From Acinetobacter sp. BY419 (GTDB taxonomy: Bacteria; Pseudomonadota; Gammaproteobacteria; Pseudomonadales; Moraxellaceae), in the NCBI RefSeq assembly GCF_019038395.1, contig NZ_JAGFXZ010000027.1, positions 1 to 43,304 of the forward strand: DNA of 43,304 nucleotides, given 5' to 3'. Made by a program: the position numbers and the translations under genes. The notes beneath the pieces are model-generated. The model was not told where the DNA came from and did not search any database. It was given only the letters and a program-made list of their open reading frames with translations. This document shows positions 7,663 through 16,784 of this stretch, piece by piece. How positions within the stretch are numbered: position 1 is the stretch's first letter; each line of letters starts with the position of its first letter.

Positions 7663-8787
7663 ATGCATATCGCCATTATCGGCGCTGGCATCACCGGGTT
7701 GATGTCGGCGCTGGAACTGCTTGAACAGGGATGTTCTGTTACTCTTTTTGATCAGCAAGCCGCTGGACAGGCTGCATCTTGGGCTGGAGGTGGCATCCTC
7801 TCCCCGATGTATCCCTGGCGTTATCCAGTTGCTGTAAATGCCCTTGCTCGCCATGCCAAACCGCTATATCAGGAGTGGAATCAAAAATTGCAGCCAGTGA
7901 CGGGTATTGATTTCCAGATTCATGCAACAGGCATGCTGATTTTTGATGAAGCCGATTTTAAAATTGGTTTAAGTTATGCCGAAACACATCAAGATCCGCA
8001 GCAACAGGCCGAATGGCTAGATCAGCCTCAGCTGCAACAGATCAATCCCCGAATTGATCAGAGCAAGTTCAAACAGGCGATTTATTTCCCCGAGCTGGCC
8101 AATATCCGTAATCCACGACTATTACAGTCGATCATTAGCTACTTAAAGCAGCATCCGCGTGTCACCTGGCAAGAAGATTGTAAAATCACTCGGCTCAATA
8201 TTCAGCAAGGCCAGCTAAAAAATATCTCGGATGAAAAGGGTCACATTTTTCAGGCCGACCAGTTCGTGTTTACCACAGGTGCATGGTCACAGCGCTGGTC
8301 AGAGCAACTAGATCTCGAGATTCCGGTACAACCGGTGCAAGGCCAGATGCTGCTGTTTAAAACTCCAGAAAACTGGCTGTCCACCATGTGTATGAACAAG
8401 GTCATGTACCTGATTCCACGACAGGACGGGCATGTTTTATGTGGTTCCAGTATGCGTCAGGTCGGTTTTGACACCTCGCCTTCTGCTGACATCCGGCAGG
8501 ATATTCTGCAAGCCTGTTTAGAGATGGTGCCAGAACTGGCAGATTTTCCGCTGGTCAAGCAATGGGCGGGATTAAGACCCAGCTCTCCCGATGGTATTCC
8601 CTATATTGGCAAAATTCCCAAGCTACACAATGCCTGGGCTAATTTTGGACATTTCCGTAATGGTTTATGTATGGGGCCGGCATCAGGCAAACTACTCGCT
8701 CAATTAATCCTTGAACAAACGCCAAGCGTTGATCCGCAGCCCTATGATCCGGCCCGTTTATTGGAGCCAGGTCGCTTAGCGTTTTAA
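7663..8787 (+). CDS. thiO: Glycine oxidase ThiO-type FAD-dependent oxidoreductase
   Basis: This DAO-family flavoenzyme, 374 residues, begins with the dinucleotide fold IAIIGAGITGLMSALELLE and an acidic strand end (VTLFD). Near the C-terminus, WAGLRPSSPDGIPYIG and GHFRNGLCMGPASGKLLA are the conserved FAD- and substrate-binding segments of ThiO. ThiO oxidises glycine to the imine used in forming the thiazole of thiamine. AAGGA precedes the ATG, and the gene follows hemB closely. Its 3' end overlaps the convergent epimerase gene by 12 bases. No other thi gene is nearby, so other amine oxidases of this family remain possible. Confidence 0.88.
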   Translation: MHIAIIGAGITGLMSALELLEQGCSVTLFDQQAAGQAASWAGGGILSPMYPWRYPVAVNALARHAKPLYQEWNQKLQPVTGIDFQIHATGMLIFDEADFKIGLSYAETHQDPQQQAEWLDQPQLQQINPRIDQSKFKQAIYFPELANIRNPRLLQSIISYLKQHPRVTWQEDCKITRLNIQQGQLKNISDEKGHIFQADQFVFTTGAWSQRWSEQLDLEIPVQPVQGQMLLFKTPENWLSTMCMNKVMYLIPRQDGHVLCGSSMRQVGFDTSPSADIRQDILQACLEMVPELADFPLVKQWAGLRPSSPDGIPYIGKIPKLHNAWANFGHFRNGLCMGPASGKLLAQLILEQTPSVDPQPYDPARLLEPGRLAF

Positions 8788-9681
8788 GATATTGCTCAGC
8801 GCTTCTTTCAGGGTTGGATAATGAAACTGGAATCCAGCCTCCTGCAAAGCTTTGGGCTGTACATACTGACCGTTTAATACCAGTTGTGATTGTTCTCCCA
8901 GCATCATTTTCAGGCTGCATGCCGGCAGTGGCAGTAAGGGTTTGCGTTTCAGTAGCTGAGCTGCAGTGCGTGCAAACTGAGCCTGACTACTTTTTTCTGG
9001 CGCGGCCACATTAAATATCTGCTCGGTCGTGGTTTCAAGCATCAAGAATTCAATCGCACGTAATACATCTTGCAAATGCACCCAGGTGACTGGCTGACGC
9101 CCATGACCAATCCGCCCGAACAGATTCAATTTAATCGGTAACAACATCTGCGGAAGAATCCCGCCGCCTTGACCGAAAACCACAGCAAAGCGAACAATTC
9201 TGGTGTTCAGCCCGGTATAGGATAAGGCCAGTTGTTCCCACTTGGCACAGAGCTCAGACATAAAAATATCTTGTGGCGGGCTTTGTTCCGTACAGACCTG
9301 TTCCCAGTGCTCTGTCGGATCAATACCATAATAGCCAACGGCCGATGTTGAAATAATCCGTTTTGGTTTAATCTGATTTTTTTCTAAATAATCAAATAAC
9401 TGTCTGGTGGTATCTAAACGGCTATCCAGCAATTTCTTTTTACGCGCTGCCGTCCAGCGGCCCTGACCAATACTTTCGCCAGCCAGATTCACTACATAAT
9501 CAATCTGATGTTGTTTTAACTCATCCAGCCGGTTAATCCAGTGAAAATCCGGATGCGGTTCACGTTGATTTTTTCGACGGGTCAGGCCAATCACCCGATA
9601 ATCGCGCTCTAATAAAAACCGCACGAGATGACTGCCAATAAAACCACTGGCCCCAGTCACCAGCACGACAGGTTTATACAT
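8776..9681 (-). CDS. TIGR01777-family NAD-dependent epimerase/dehydratase (YfcH-like)
   Basis: This extended SDR of 301 residues has an N-terminal nucleotide-binding motif VTGASGFIGSHLVRFLLE. NLAGESIGQGRW is diagnostic of the YfcH/TIGR01777 group, and ISTSAVGYYG carries the catalytic tyrosine region. HGRQPVTWVHLQDVLRAIEF follows. The end, from ARTAAQLLKRKPLLPLPACS, corresponds to the DUF1731 tail. The reaction is unknown for this family. The gene is convergent with thiO and overlaps its last codons, leaving no room for a terminator between them. Confidence 0.9.
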   Translation of the reverse strand: MYKPVVLVTGASGFIGSHLVRFLLERDYRVIGLTRRKNQREPHPDFHWINRLDELKQHQIDYVVNLAGESIGQGRWTAARKKKLLDSRLDTTRQLFDYLEKNQIKPKRIISTSAVGYYGIDPTEHWEQVCTEQSPPQDIFMSELCAKWEQLALSYTGLNTRIVRFAVVFGQGGGILPQMLLPIKLNLFGRIGHGRQPVTWVHLQDVLRAIEFLMLETTTEQIFNVAAPEKSSQAQFARTAAQLLKRKPLLPLPACSLKMMLGEQSQLVLNGQYVQPKALQEAGFQFHYPTLKEALSNILKR

Positions 9682-9833
9682 CAGTCACTCGTCACCTTAT
9701 TATTTTCTTGGTTTAAATTATACGCCACCCACTTTCAGATTTTTAAACAGAAAGAATCTTTGTAGTGGTGTATTTGTATCTTTAGCCATGCGATCAATCT
9801 ATAAATATCAATCGACACAGCATGCTTCACCTA

Positions 9834-10301
9834 TTAGGATTGCGGTGAATTGCCAAACATTTTATCTGCCATACGCTGTGCCTGCTTGCCATAGAACCAG
9901 TAGGTCAATAAATATAGCGGAATCGCGATTATCAGGAACATAATCGCAACGATACTCATAAACTGTGGCTGCTGTAGATACAGCATAAAGTCCTGCCAGG
10001 CATTCGGATTAGACCGGGTTGCAATGACAATACCGAGCAAGAGAAATAATAAATTATAACCCCAATAAATCAGGCTAAACCCGAGGGTGATTTTTTTGCG
10101 CTCTGCCTGAGTCGGTGCGCGTTTTTGCTGTTTTAAAAATTTAAAGAGCACCCAAATCATGGCTACCAGATAGGGAACAATCGTCAAGACTGCACCCATA
10201 CCCATTGGCAGCAAGGCCGCCAGTACACCGCAGATACAGGTAAAAATAAAACAGATAAAGAAAAACCAGATAAAATAACGACTTAGCGGCAGCATATGCA
10301 T
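9834..10301 (-). CDS. Small integral membrane protein, ABZJ_00895-like
   Basis: The 155 residues contain four hydrophobic segments. Two lie near the N-terminus (WFFFICFIFTCICGVLAALL and VLTIVPYLVAMIWVLF), followed by a basic loop (KQQKRAPTQAERKK). A third is LIYWGYNLLFLLLGIVI, and the fourth is FMSIVAIMFLIIAIPLYLLT, with a polar tail. It resembles what I recall of an Acinetobacter-specific membrane family annotated ABZJ_00895, but I could not check this. No catalytic motif is visible. The start could be either of two ATG codons (10301 or 10295). It stands alone between the epimerase and a possible small RNA gene. Confidence 0.7.
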   Translation of the reverse strand: MHMLPLSRYFIWFFFICFIFTCICGVLAALLPMGMGAVLTIVPYLVAMIWVLFKFLKQQKRAPTQAERKKITLGFSLIYWGYNLLFLLLGIVIATRSNPNAWQDFMLYLQQPQFMSIVAIMFLIIAIPLYLLTYWFYGKQAQRMADKMFGNSPQS

Positions 10302-10397
10302 GACTCTGTGATCTTCAACTAACTAGTATAAAAAAAATTAGGTTTTTTTTCATTTTATTGTCAACCATCCACTACAAGGTGACGTTATATAGAGTAC

Positions 10398-10562
10398 AAG
10401 GTACAAAAATTTGGACTGGCATCCACGAATTTTTGTTGACCTTTAGAGCTAAAGCAATAAGTCTAGTGTACAGGAAAATTTTGAATAGCAGCCAAAATCT
10501 TCATGTAACACAAATTTTGACCGACGATTTCATCATCACTCGAATCGTCGGTTTTTATTTTT
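10398..10562 (+). ncRNA. Candidate structured small RNA with its own terminator
   Basis: The 466-bp gap before sbcD has no credible reading frame. It does have a chain of hairpins on the plus strand. ACAAAAATT (10403-10411) pairs with AATTTTTGT (10428-10436), with inner TGGA/TCCA. The palindrome CTTTAGAGCTAAAG is at 10441-10454. GAAAATTTTG (10474-10483) pairs with CAAAATCTTC (10493-10502), with one mismatch. The chain ends in a strong terminator. TATATA at 10386-10391 could be the -10. The 5' end is only estimated. I do not recognise the RNA. The long leader of sbcD is an alternative, but the terminator would then sit 205 bases before the gene. Confidence 0.5.
10520..10562 (+). terminator. 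Rho-independent terminator
   Basis: ACCGACGATT (10520-10529) and AATCGTCGGT (10543-10552) form a perfect ten-base stem followed by a T-rich tract to 10562. No protein gene on the plus strand ends upstream of it, which supports a small RNA gene. Confidence 0.85.
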
Positions 10563-10767
10563 TAAAAACCATATTTTTTTAAGCCTGACGGATCGCAGGA
10601 CTTTTCAATATTTAGGATTGATAGGCAATCAGCCGTTTATTTTCGCCTTGATTAAAATAAATTCAGATGGCGATAAACCACAGCCAGATGAAAATTTCTT
10701 TTTCAAGTAGATTTTTACCTGCGCTTTTTCCTATAGTAGCAAGGCAGACATCTAAAGGTTCATCTAC

Positions 10768-12021
10768 ATGGCAGTTCATTTTCTTCACACTTCCGATTGG
10801 CATCTGGGACAATTTTTCCATAACCATGACCGTGAATTTGAACATGCGCAGTTTTTGAATTGGCTGCTGGAGCAAATTAAAGTAAAGCAGCCCCATGCCC
10901 TGCTGATTGCCGGTGATATTTTTGATGTGATCAATCCGGCTTCGAGTGCGCAAAGACAGCTGTATCAGTTTCTGGCCGATGCGCATGACCTGGCGCCGCA
11001 TATGCAGACCCTGATGATTGCAGGCAATCATGATTCCGGCTACCGGATTGAGCAGGTTGAACCTTTGCTGGCTAAATTCAATGCCAAAGCGGTGGGAATT
11101 GTAGGCCGAACTGCCGAGAACACCCTGAATCTGGATCGTCTATTAATTCCGATTTATGACCAGAATAAAAATATCATCGCCTGGTGTCTGACCCTGCCCT
11201 ATTTACGCAGTGCTGAAATTACCGGACTGAATGAACATACCAGCAATAGTCAGAATGCCATCAGCTATCTGCATCAACAGCTGATTGCCGAAGCCAAGGC
11301 GCGCAAACAGCCGCACCAGGCACTGATTTTAATGTCACATGCGCATATGCAAGGCGGTGAGACTTCTGACTCTGAGCGTCCGATTATTGTCGGTAATGAA
11401 GAAGCCCTGTCGACGGCGCTGTTTGATGACGTGATTGATTATGTCGCACTCGGTCATTTGCATAAACCGCAAAAGGTCGGTCAGCCGCACATTCGTTATA
11501 GTGGCTCACCCATTCCCCTGTCATTTAGTGAAATAAATTATCCGCATCAGGTGATTGAAGTCCGGATTGATCCTGAACAAAACCTGGAAAACTGCTTTCA
11601 GTATGATGCCTTAACCATTCCGCGTACCGTTGAGCTGTTCCGGATTCGGGAAAAGCTGGAAAATTTAATTACTCAAATTCAGGCGCTACCTGCCGGAGAA
11701 ATTGAACAGCTATCTGCACGGCATTTTCTGGAAATAGAATACACCACCGATGCTCCGCCTCCGGTAGATTTACGCCAGCAAATTGAGCTGGCTTTGCCCG
11801 CCAACCGTTATCGTCTGCTACGCATCAGCCGGATTTATCAGCAACAAGCCGCACATACACCCGGAGATTCGAAGATTGATCTGGCACCACCGACCCCGGA
11901 AGCTTTGTTTTTCAATATCTGGAAAAAAATGGGCTATGAGCAGGATCATTCGGTACAACGGGATTTTCAGGAATTATTGATTGAAGCCCAGCACGAACTC
12001 GCACAAAAACAACAAGCCTAG
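10768..12021 (+). CDS. sbcD: Exonuclease subunit SbcD
   Basis: SbcD is the Mre11-type Mn-dependent nuclease that, with SbcC, cleaves hairpins and processes DNA ends. The metallophosphoesterase motifs appear in order: HTSDWHLGQFFHNHDR at the N-terminus, AGDIFDVINP, AGNHDSGY, MSHAHMQGG and LGHLHKPQ. The 417 residues compare with about 400 in E. coli; the capping domain fills the rest. AAAGG precedes the ATG. sbcC follows after eight bases, and the two are surely one transcript with the acyltransferase gene behind them. Confidence 0.96.
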   Translation: MAVHFLHTSDWHLGQFFHNHDREFEHAQFLNWLLEQIKVKQPHALLIAGDIFDVINPASSAQRQLYQFLADAHDLAPHMQTLMIAGNHDSGYRIEQVEPLLAKFNAKAVGIVGRTAENTLNLDRLLIPIYDQNKNIIAWCLTLPYLRSAEITGLNEHTSNSQNAISYLHQQLIAEAKARKQPHQALILMSHAHMQGGETSDSERPIIVGNEEALSTALFDDVIDYVALGHLHKPQKVGQPHIRYSGSPIPLSFSEINYPHQVIEVRIDPEQNLENCFQYDALTIPRTVELFRIREKLENLITQIQALPAGEIEQLSARHFLEIEYTTDAPPPVDLRQQIELALPANRYRLLRISRIYQQQAAHTPGDSKIDLAPPTPEALFFNIWKKMGYEQDHSVQRDFQELLIEAQHELAQKQQA

Positions 12022-12029
12022 GATTGGCC

Positions 12030-15000
12030 ATGAAAATTTTACGTCTAAGCCTGAATAACCTGGCATCTCTCACTGGCACTCATCATATTGATTTTGAATC
12101 CAGCCCACTGGTTCATGCCGGATTGATTGCGATTACTGGAAAAACCGGTGCCGGGAAATCCACCCTGCTCGATGCCATGTGTCTGGCACTGTACAATGAA
12201 ATCCCACGGCTAAAAGGTGCGTCAGGCAGCCTGAAAGATGCCGGTGGTCAGGATGTTTCCATCAAGGATTCCAAGAATATTTTACGCCGTGGCTGTGTGC
12301 ATGGTTTTGCCGAGCTGGAATTTATTGCGCTCGACAGCAAACGCTATATGGCACGTTGGGAAATTAAACGGGCACGCCAGAAAGTCGATGGTAATTTAAA
12401 AGTAGACCGTTACATTAAGTGCATTGATGATGACACGACGCTGACTCAAAAAATATCCGAAGTCACACCCTTGATTGAAAAGCTGGTGGGCTTAAGTTTT
12501 GAGCAGTTTACCCGCGCGGTTTTATTGGCACAGTCGGAAGTCGGTGCCTTTCTTAAAGCCAAAGATAATGAACGCGCGGACTTGCTGGAATATCTGACCA
12601 ATTCGCAAATTTTCAGTCTGGTCAGTCAGAAAGCTGCAGAAAAATTTAGTGAAGTTAAAAACCAGCGCAACGATCTGGAAAAGTTGATCGGGCATATTGA
12701 AATTCTGTCTGAAGAAGACATGAGTGCCTTAAAACAGCAACAAAGTTCCTTATCTTTACAGCTTCAGAATCTGCAGCAATCCGAAAAACTGCTTGAAAAT
12801 GAGAAACAATGGCATCTGGACCGACATAAACTGTATGCAGAAGTCCATGCCAAAAAAGAAGTCTATGAGGTACAGCTGGATGCAGTAAACAAGTCTGCTG
12901 GGCAGCAACAGTTACTGGAGCAGCTAGATGAATTCCAGTCGATTCGAGATCAGTTCGTCAGTCGTACTCGTTTAGTCCCTCAAAAAGAGCAGATTCAGCA
13001 CCAGCACACCCAATTCACGCTGGAATTTGAAAAGCTCAAACAGTGCTTTGTAGCAGAAGAGGCCAAACTTACCGCCTTGCAACAACAGCAGCAACAGTTT
13101 CAGCAACATTTGGTAGGCCTGAAGCCACATCTGGAAGCAGGTTTAAAACTGGATCATGCAATTGATACAGTATCGGAGCAGTACAAAAAACTGCATGCAG
13201 AACAAAGCCAGTTTAAAACTCTCCGTTTACAGCCTTTAGAAGAGCAGTTGCAACAGCAACAACAGACATTGAATCAGCTTCAGACACGACAGGAAAAAGT
13301 CACACAGCAATTGGCGGAATCTGACTTTTTAAATGTGTTTGATCTGGAACCGCAAAGTACCTTACAACGCATACAGGACTATATGCGTCAGCAGCAACAA
13401 CTTCAGCAGCAGAATCCTGAAAGCTTCAATCAGTCTTTGGCTGAACTGGAAAAAACCGCCACAGCGCTTTCAGTCAATCTAAACCAATGGATACAACAGT
13501 ATCGTAGTCTGGAACAGCTAGATCAGCAGCTCAAAGCGATTCAGGAAACGCGTCAACAAGGCCAAGCTGAACAGCGTCAGCTCGACCTGCTGCAGCAACG
13601 TGTGCAATACGCAGTTCAACAATCACAAGAATTTGAACAACTGCAATCGACTGTACACACTCAACAGCAGCAGCTGAAAGCGCTGCAAGATGCTGAACAG
13701 ATGCAGCAACAACAGATTCAAGCCGAACAACTGGCCTATGAACAACTCGAACAGATACTTGCCCAGCAACGTTTATTGCATGCACAAAGTGTGCAGGATC
13801 TTCGTGTCCGGTTAAAACCCGATGAGCCATGCATGGTTTGTGGGAGTTCCGTCCATCCTTTTGTTGATGCAGCCCATGAACGTCTGGAACACAGCCTGAA
13901 CCAGTTACAGGAACAACAGTTACAACAGGCGAAACAGCAGCTGGATCAGCACCTGCAATCTCAGCAACAGCAAAGGATTGAAACCTCCAAAGCACAAACG
14001 GTGATTGAACAACAGCAACAGCGTTGCCAGGCCTTGGAAAATCAGATTCAGCAACTCTATGCTGAATGTAAATCGCAACTGCTTAAGCTCGAAGTTATCA
14101 CAGCGCATCACAACGATCTTGCTACATTTACGCAGTTACTGGCAAATCACACCCAGAGTCTGGTCCAGCAGCTAGAGTTGTCGCAACAGCAGGAACAACA
14201 GCTCCAGCAACACTTACAACAATGGCGTCAGCAACAACAGCAATTGCACCAGTTACAACTGGCTTTACAGCAACGTCAGCAGCTTGATCAGCTGATACAA
14301 CCGCTTCTGAGTGCACTGCCCGAGCAGTACCAGTCGCAACCGCCTATGGTATGGCTACCTCAGTTGCAGCAACAATTACAGCAGCGCATGCAGTATGTGT
14401 CTGTAAAAAAACAGCTGGACTCCGACCTGCATCAACAGCAGCAAATACTTGAAAAGAGCCAGTATCAACTACAACTGGAACATCAAAGTTTTGCTCAATT
14501 GAGCCAGTCTGTAGAGCAGTTAATTCAGCAAGGCAAAGACCTACGTCAACAGTTGGCTGAACTGACCGAGCAGCATGCAGGACAAGTCTACCGTGTCGCT
14601 GCGGAATGGCGCGATGCACTGGATCAGCAAGCCAAGACCTTAGAACAGGCTTTAGAACAACAACGACAACGCACAGCGCATGCTGAAAAACAATTGCATC
14701 AAGCCAACCTAAAACTGCAAGAGTTTATGACGCAACTTCAGCAAATCGACCGGCAACTGCAGCAATATCAGCAGAATATTCAGGTCTGGCAATCGGCGCA
14801 TCCGCAGGTAACGGCAGTTCAGATTGAGCAATGGCTCAGCATTGATCTGAGCAGCCATCAACGTATTCGTCAGGATCTGGCCAATCAAAAACAGGCGCTA
14901 GAAAATGCCAAAACCGCTTGGCAATTACTGGAAGAACAGTATCAGGCTCATTTAAAATTGCAGCCAGAACATGAATTTGAGGACATTGCACAAAAGCTGA

Positions 15001-15635
15001 GTACGCTGCATCAGGAAAAAATAACGCAGCAAGAAGCACTCAATGAGACTGATGCCAAACTGCGTATGAATGCCAATAATCAAAGCACATATGCCAAATA
15101 TCAGCAGCAAATCGAGCAGATCAAAGCCGAAGAATATCGCTGGGGTCGTATCTACGATTTAATCGGACATAAGGAAGGTACCAAGTTCCAGAAAATTGCG
15201 CAGGAACATCATCTGGATATCCTGGTGGAATATGCGAATCAGCAATTGCAGCCATTGGCACCGCGTTATCAGTTGCATCGTATTCCGGACAGCCTGAGTC
15301 TAGCGATTATCGATCTGGACATGAACAGTGAAGTGCGTCCGGTCTTGTCCTTATCTGGCGGTGAAACTTTCCTGGTGTCGCTGGCCCTGGCACTGGCCAT
15401 TGCCAATATGGCTTCCGGCTCCATGAAACTGGAATCACTGTTTATTGATGAAGGTTTTGGTACGCTAGATCCGGCTTCGTTACATATGGTGATGAATGCG
15501 CTGGATCATTTACAAAGCCAGGGCCGTAAAGTGGTATTGATCTCGCATGTACAGGAAATGCATGAACGGATTCCGGTACAGATTCAGGTCAAACCGGTTG
15601 GTGCAGGTGCCAGTACCATTCAGATTATAGGTTAA
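12030..15635 (+). CDS. sbcC: Exonuclease subunit SbcC (SMC-like ATPase), unusually glutamine-rich
   Basis: This is the Rad50-type ATPase partner of SbcD, 1201 residues, against about 1050 in E. coli. It has Walker A (ITGKTGAGKSTLLDAMCL, near residue 40). A long coiled coil follows, broken by the zinc hook CMVC at 601-604 inside PDEPCMVCGSSVHPF. The signature SLSGGETFLVSLALALA is near 1107, and Walker B is LFIDEGFGTLDP. I use the ATG at 12030; a TTG at 12024 is less likely. The coiled-coil arms are packed with glutamine runs such as QQLQQHLQQWRQQQQQL, encoded by mixed CAG and CAA codons. This low-complexity expansion probably explains the extra length. All functional motifs are intact. Confidence 0.96.
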   Translation: MKILRLSLNNLASLTGTHHIDFESSPLVHAGLIAITGKTGAGKSTLLDAMCLALYNEIPRLKGASGSLKDAGGQDVSIKDSKNILRRGCVHGFAELEFIALDSKRYMARWEIKRARQKVDGNLKVDRYIKCIDDDTTLTQKISEVTPLIEKLVGLSFEQFTRAVLLAQSEVGAFLKAKDNERADLLEYLTNSQIFSLVSQKAAEKFSEVKNQRNDLEKLIGHIEILSEEDMSALKQQQSSLSLQLQNLQQSEKLLENEKQWHLDRHKLYAEVHAKKEVYEVQLDAVNKSAGQQQLLEQLDEFQSIRDQFVSRTRLVPQKEQIQHQHTQFTLEFEKLKQCFVAEEAKLTALQQQQQQFQQHLVGLKPHLEAGLKLDHAIDTVSEQYKKLHAEQSQFKTLRLQPLEEQLQQQQQTLNQLQTRQEKVTQQLAESDFLNVFDLEPQSTLQRIQDYMRQQQQLQQQNPESFNQSLAELEKTATALSVNLNQWIQQYRSLEQLDQQLKAIQETRQQGQAEQRQLDLLQQRVQYAVQQSQEFEQLQSTVHTQQQQLKALQDAEQMQQQQIQAEQLAYEQLEQILAQQRLLHAQSVQDLRVRLKPDEPCMVCGSSVHPFVDAAHERLEHSLNQLQEQQLQQAKQQLDQHLQSQQQQRIETSKAQTVIEQQQQRCQALENQIQQLYAECKSQLLKLEVITAHHNDLATFTQLLANHTQSLVQQLELSQQQEQQLQQHLQQWRQQQQQLHQLQLALQQRQQLDQLIQPLLSALPEQYQSQPPMVWLPQLQQQLQQRMQYVSVKKQLDSDLHQQQQILEKSQYQLQLEHQSFAQLSQSVEQLIQQGKDLRQQLAELTEQHAGQVYRVAAEWRDALDQQAKTLEQALEQQRQRTAHAEKQLHQANLKLQEFMTQLQQIDRQLQQYQQNIQVWQSAHPQVTAVQIEQWLSIDLSSHQRIRQDLANQKQALENAKTAWQLLEEQYQAHLKLQPEHEFEDIAQKLSTLHQEKITQQEALNETDAKLRMNANNQSTYAKYQQQIEQIKAEEYRWGRIYDLIGHKEGTKFQKIAQEHHLDILVEYANQQLQPLAPRYQLHRIPDSLSLAIIDLDMNSEVRPVLSLSGGETFLVSLALALAIANMASGSMKLESLFIDEGFGTLDPASLHMVMNALDHLQSQGRKVVLISHVQEMHERIPVQIQVKPVGAGASTIQIIG

Positions 15636-15640
15636 GGATC

Positions 15641-16750
15641 ATGAACGCTGCCCCGGACAAGCTCTCGCCCTATTTCAGTCTACAGCTCGAGAGCCTGCGG
15701 GGCATCAGTGCCATTGTGGTGCTGTTCAGTCATTGCTTTCAGGCATTTATTGCGCCTTTTGATCTAAGCTTATATTCCTGGGTACGCCTGCTTGGTCAGG
15801 CTGCGGTCATGATTTTCTTTGCCTTAAGCGGTTATCTGATCGGTTATTCAATCCAGCACAATATTCATCAGCATGGCCAGTTCAATCTGCACCGTTATAT
15901 CCAACAACGTTATCGCAGGATTTTGCCACCCTTCCTGTTTGCCATGGCCTTGACCCTGCTGCTATATCTACTCGCTCCACTCTTATTTTCCAGCCAGACT
16001 CAGGCCTTTCAAAACAGCTTTGGCATGATGATCCGGACTGGCTATAATTTAGATATGCCGGAGTTTATTGGCTCTCTGCTGTTTTTGAATGGCTTTGTCA
16101 CGCCAACGGTTTCAGCCAATGCTCCGCTCTGGAGTCTCAGCTTTGAAGTCTGGTTTTATGTACTGGCCGGCTTTCTGCCTTTTTTGAAAGATTCAGAGAT
16201 GGCTAAAATCGGCTTTTTTATTGTTTTGGCTGTACTGTCAGTCCTGAATATCCAGTTTTTTATTTATTTTTTGGTCTGGCTTAGTGCCTTTGCCTGTTCA
16301 TTTCGATATATCCAGATGCGTTTTTTAAATCGCTTACAGCCGGTCAAGTTGGGCCTATTTGGCTTGGCATTGTTAATCGCCTGTTTTGATGCTTACCAGT
16401 TTCAGGTGATCGATGAGACTCAGCAATACCGTGCTGCGAATTTTGTCCCTTTTAATTTCTGTCTGGGTCTGGCATTTAGCTGCTGGCAGGTACAGCTTCA
16501 GCATCAACGCAGCCACTATTATCCGGTCTGGGTACAATCCGCTGATTTTTCCTATACCTTGTATGTGACCCATTTCCCTTTGCTGCTGTTTATTCTGGGC
16601 TGTATTCCGGCAACCTTGGCTTATGGTCTTGGCGGAGCTGTTTTAGCCTTGCTCGGCAGCATGGGCGGCTTAATTGTCTTTGCCTGGCTCATGGCCAAAT
16701 GGCTCGAGCCAGGCAGACAAAAAACATTATCTACTACGACCTTAAAATAA
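15641..16750 (+). CDS. Acyltransferase 3 family membrane protein (OafA/YrhL-like)
   Basis: The protein has 369 residues and about ten hydrophobic segments. It opens with LQLESLRGISAIVVLFSHCF, the family motif with the conserved Arg and His. IFFALSGYLIGYSI follows, and then RYRRILPPFLFAM. Such proteins transfer acetyl or other acyl groups across the inner membrane to sugars, O-antigen, peptidoglycan or lipids. SD AAGGA precedes the ATG, and it begins five bases after sbcC stops, so it is co-transcribed with the DNA repair pair although no functional link is known. The acceptor is unknown. It converges with yggS. Confidence 0.88.
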   Translation: MNAAPDKLSPYFSLQLESLRGISAIVVLFSHCFQAFIAPFDLSLYSWVRLLGQAAVMIFFALSGYLIGYSIQHNIHQHGQFNLHRYIQQRYRRILPPFLFAMALTLLLYLLAPLLFSSQTQAFQNSFGMMIRTGYNLDMPEFIGSLLFLNGFVTPTVSANAPLWSLSFEVWFYVLAGFLPFLKDSEMAKIGFFIVLAVLSVLNIQFFIYFLVWLSAFACSFRYIQMRFLNRLQPVKLGLFGLALLIACFDAYQFQVIDETQQYRAANFVPFNFCLGLAFSCWQVQLQHQRSHYYPVWVQSADFSYTLYVTHFPLLLFILGCIPATLAYGLGGAVLALLGSMGGLIVFAWLMAKWLEPGRQKTLSTTTLK

Positions 16751-16784
16751 TGCTTTGCTGCAACAAGTAACTGACTGTTGAGGA

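Noticed and set aside
10358..10582. Plus-strand frame of 74 codons in the gap before sbcD
   Set aside because: It starts at a non-ATG codon without a ribosome binding site, runs straight through a strong hairpin terminator, and its translation resembles no protein. The hairpins make an RNA more likely.
13080..14800. CAG/CAA-rich tract as a possible tandem repeat locus or CRISPR-like array
   Set aside because: It has no regular period or spacers. It lies wholly within an intact sbcC frame and encodes glutamine-rich coiled coil.
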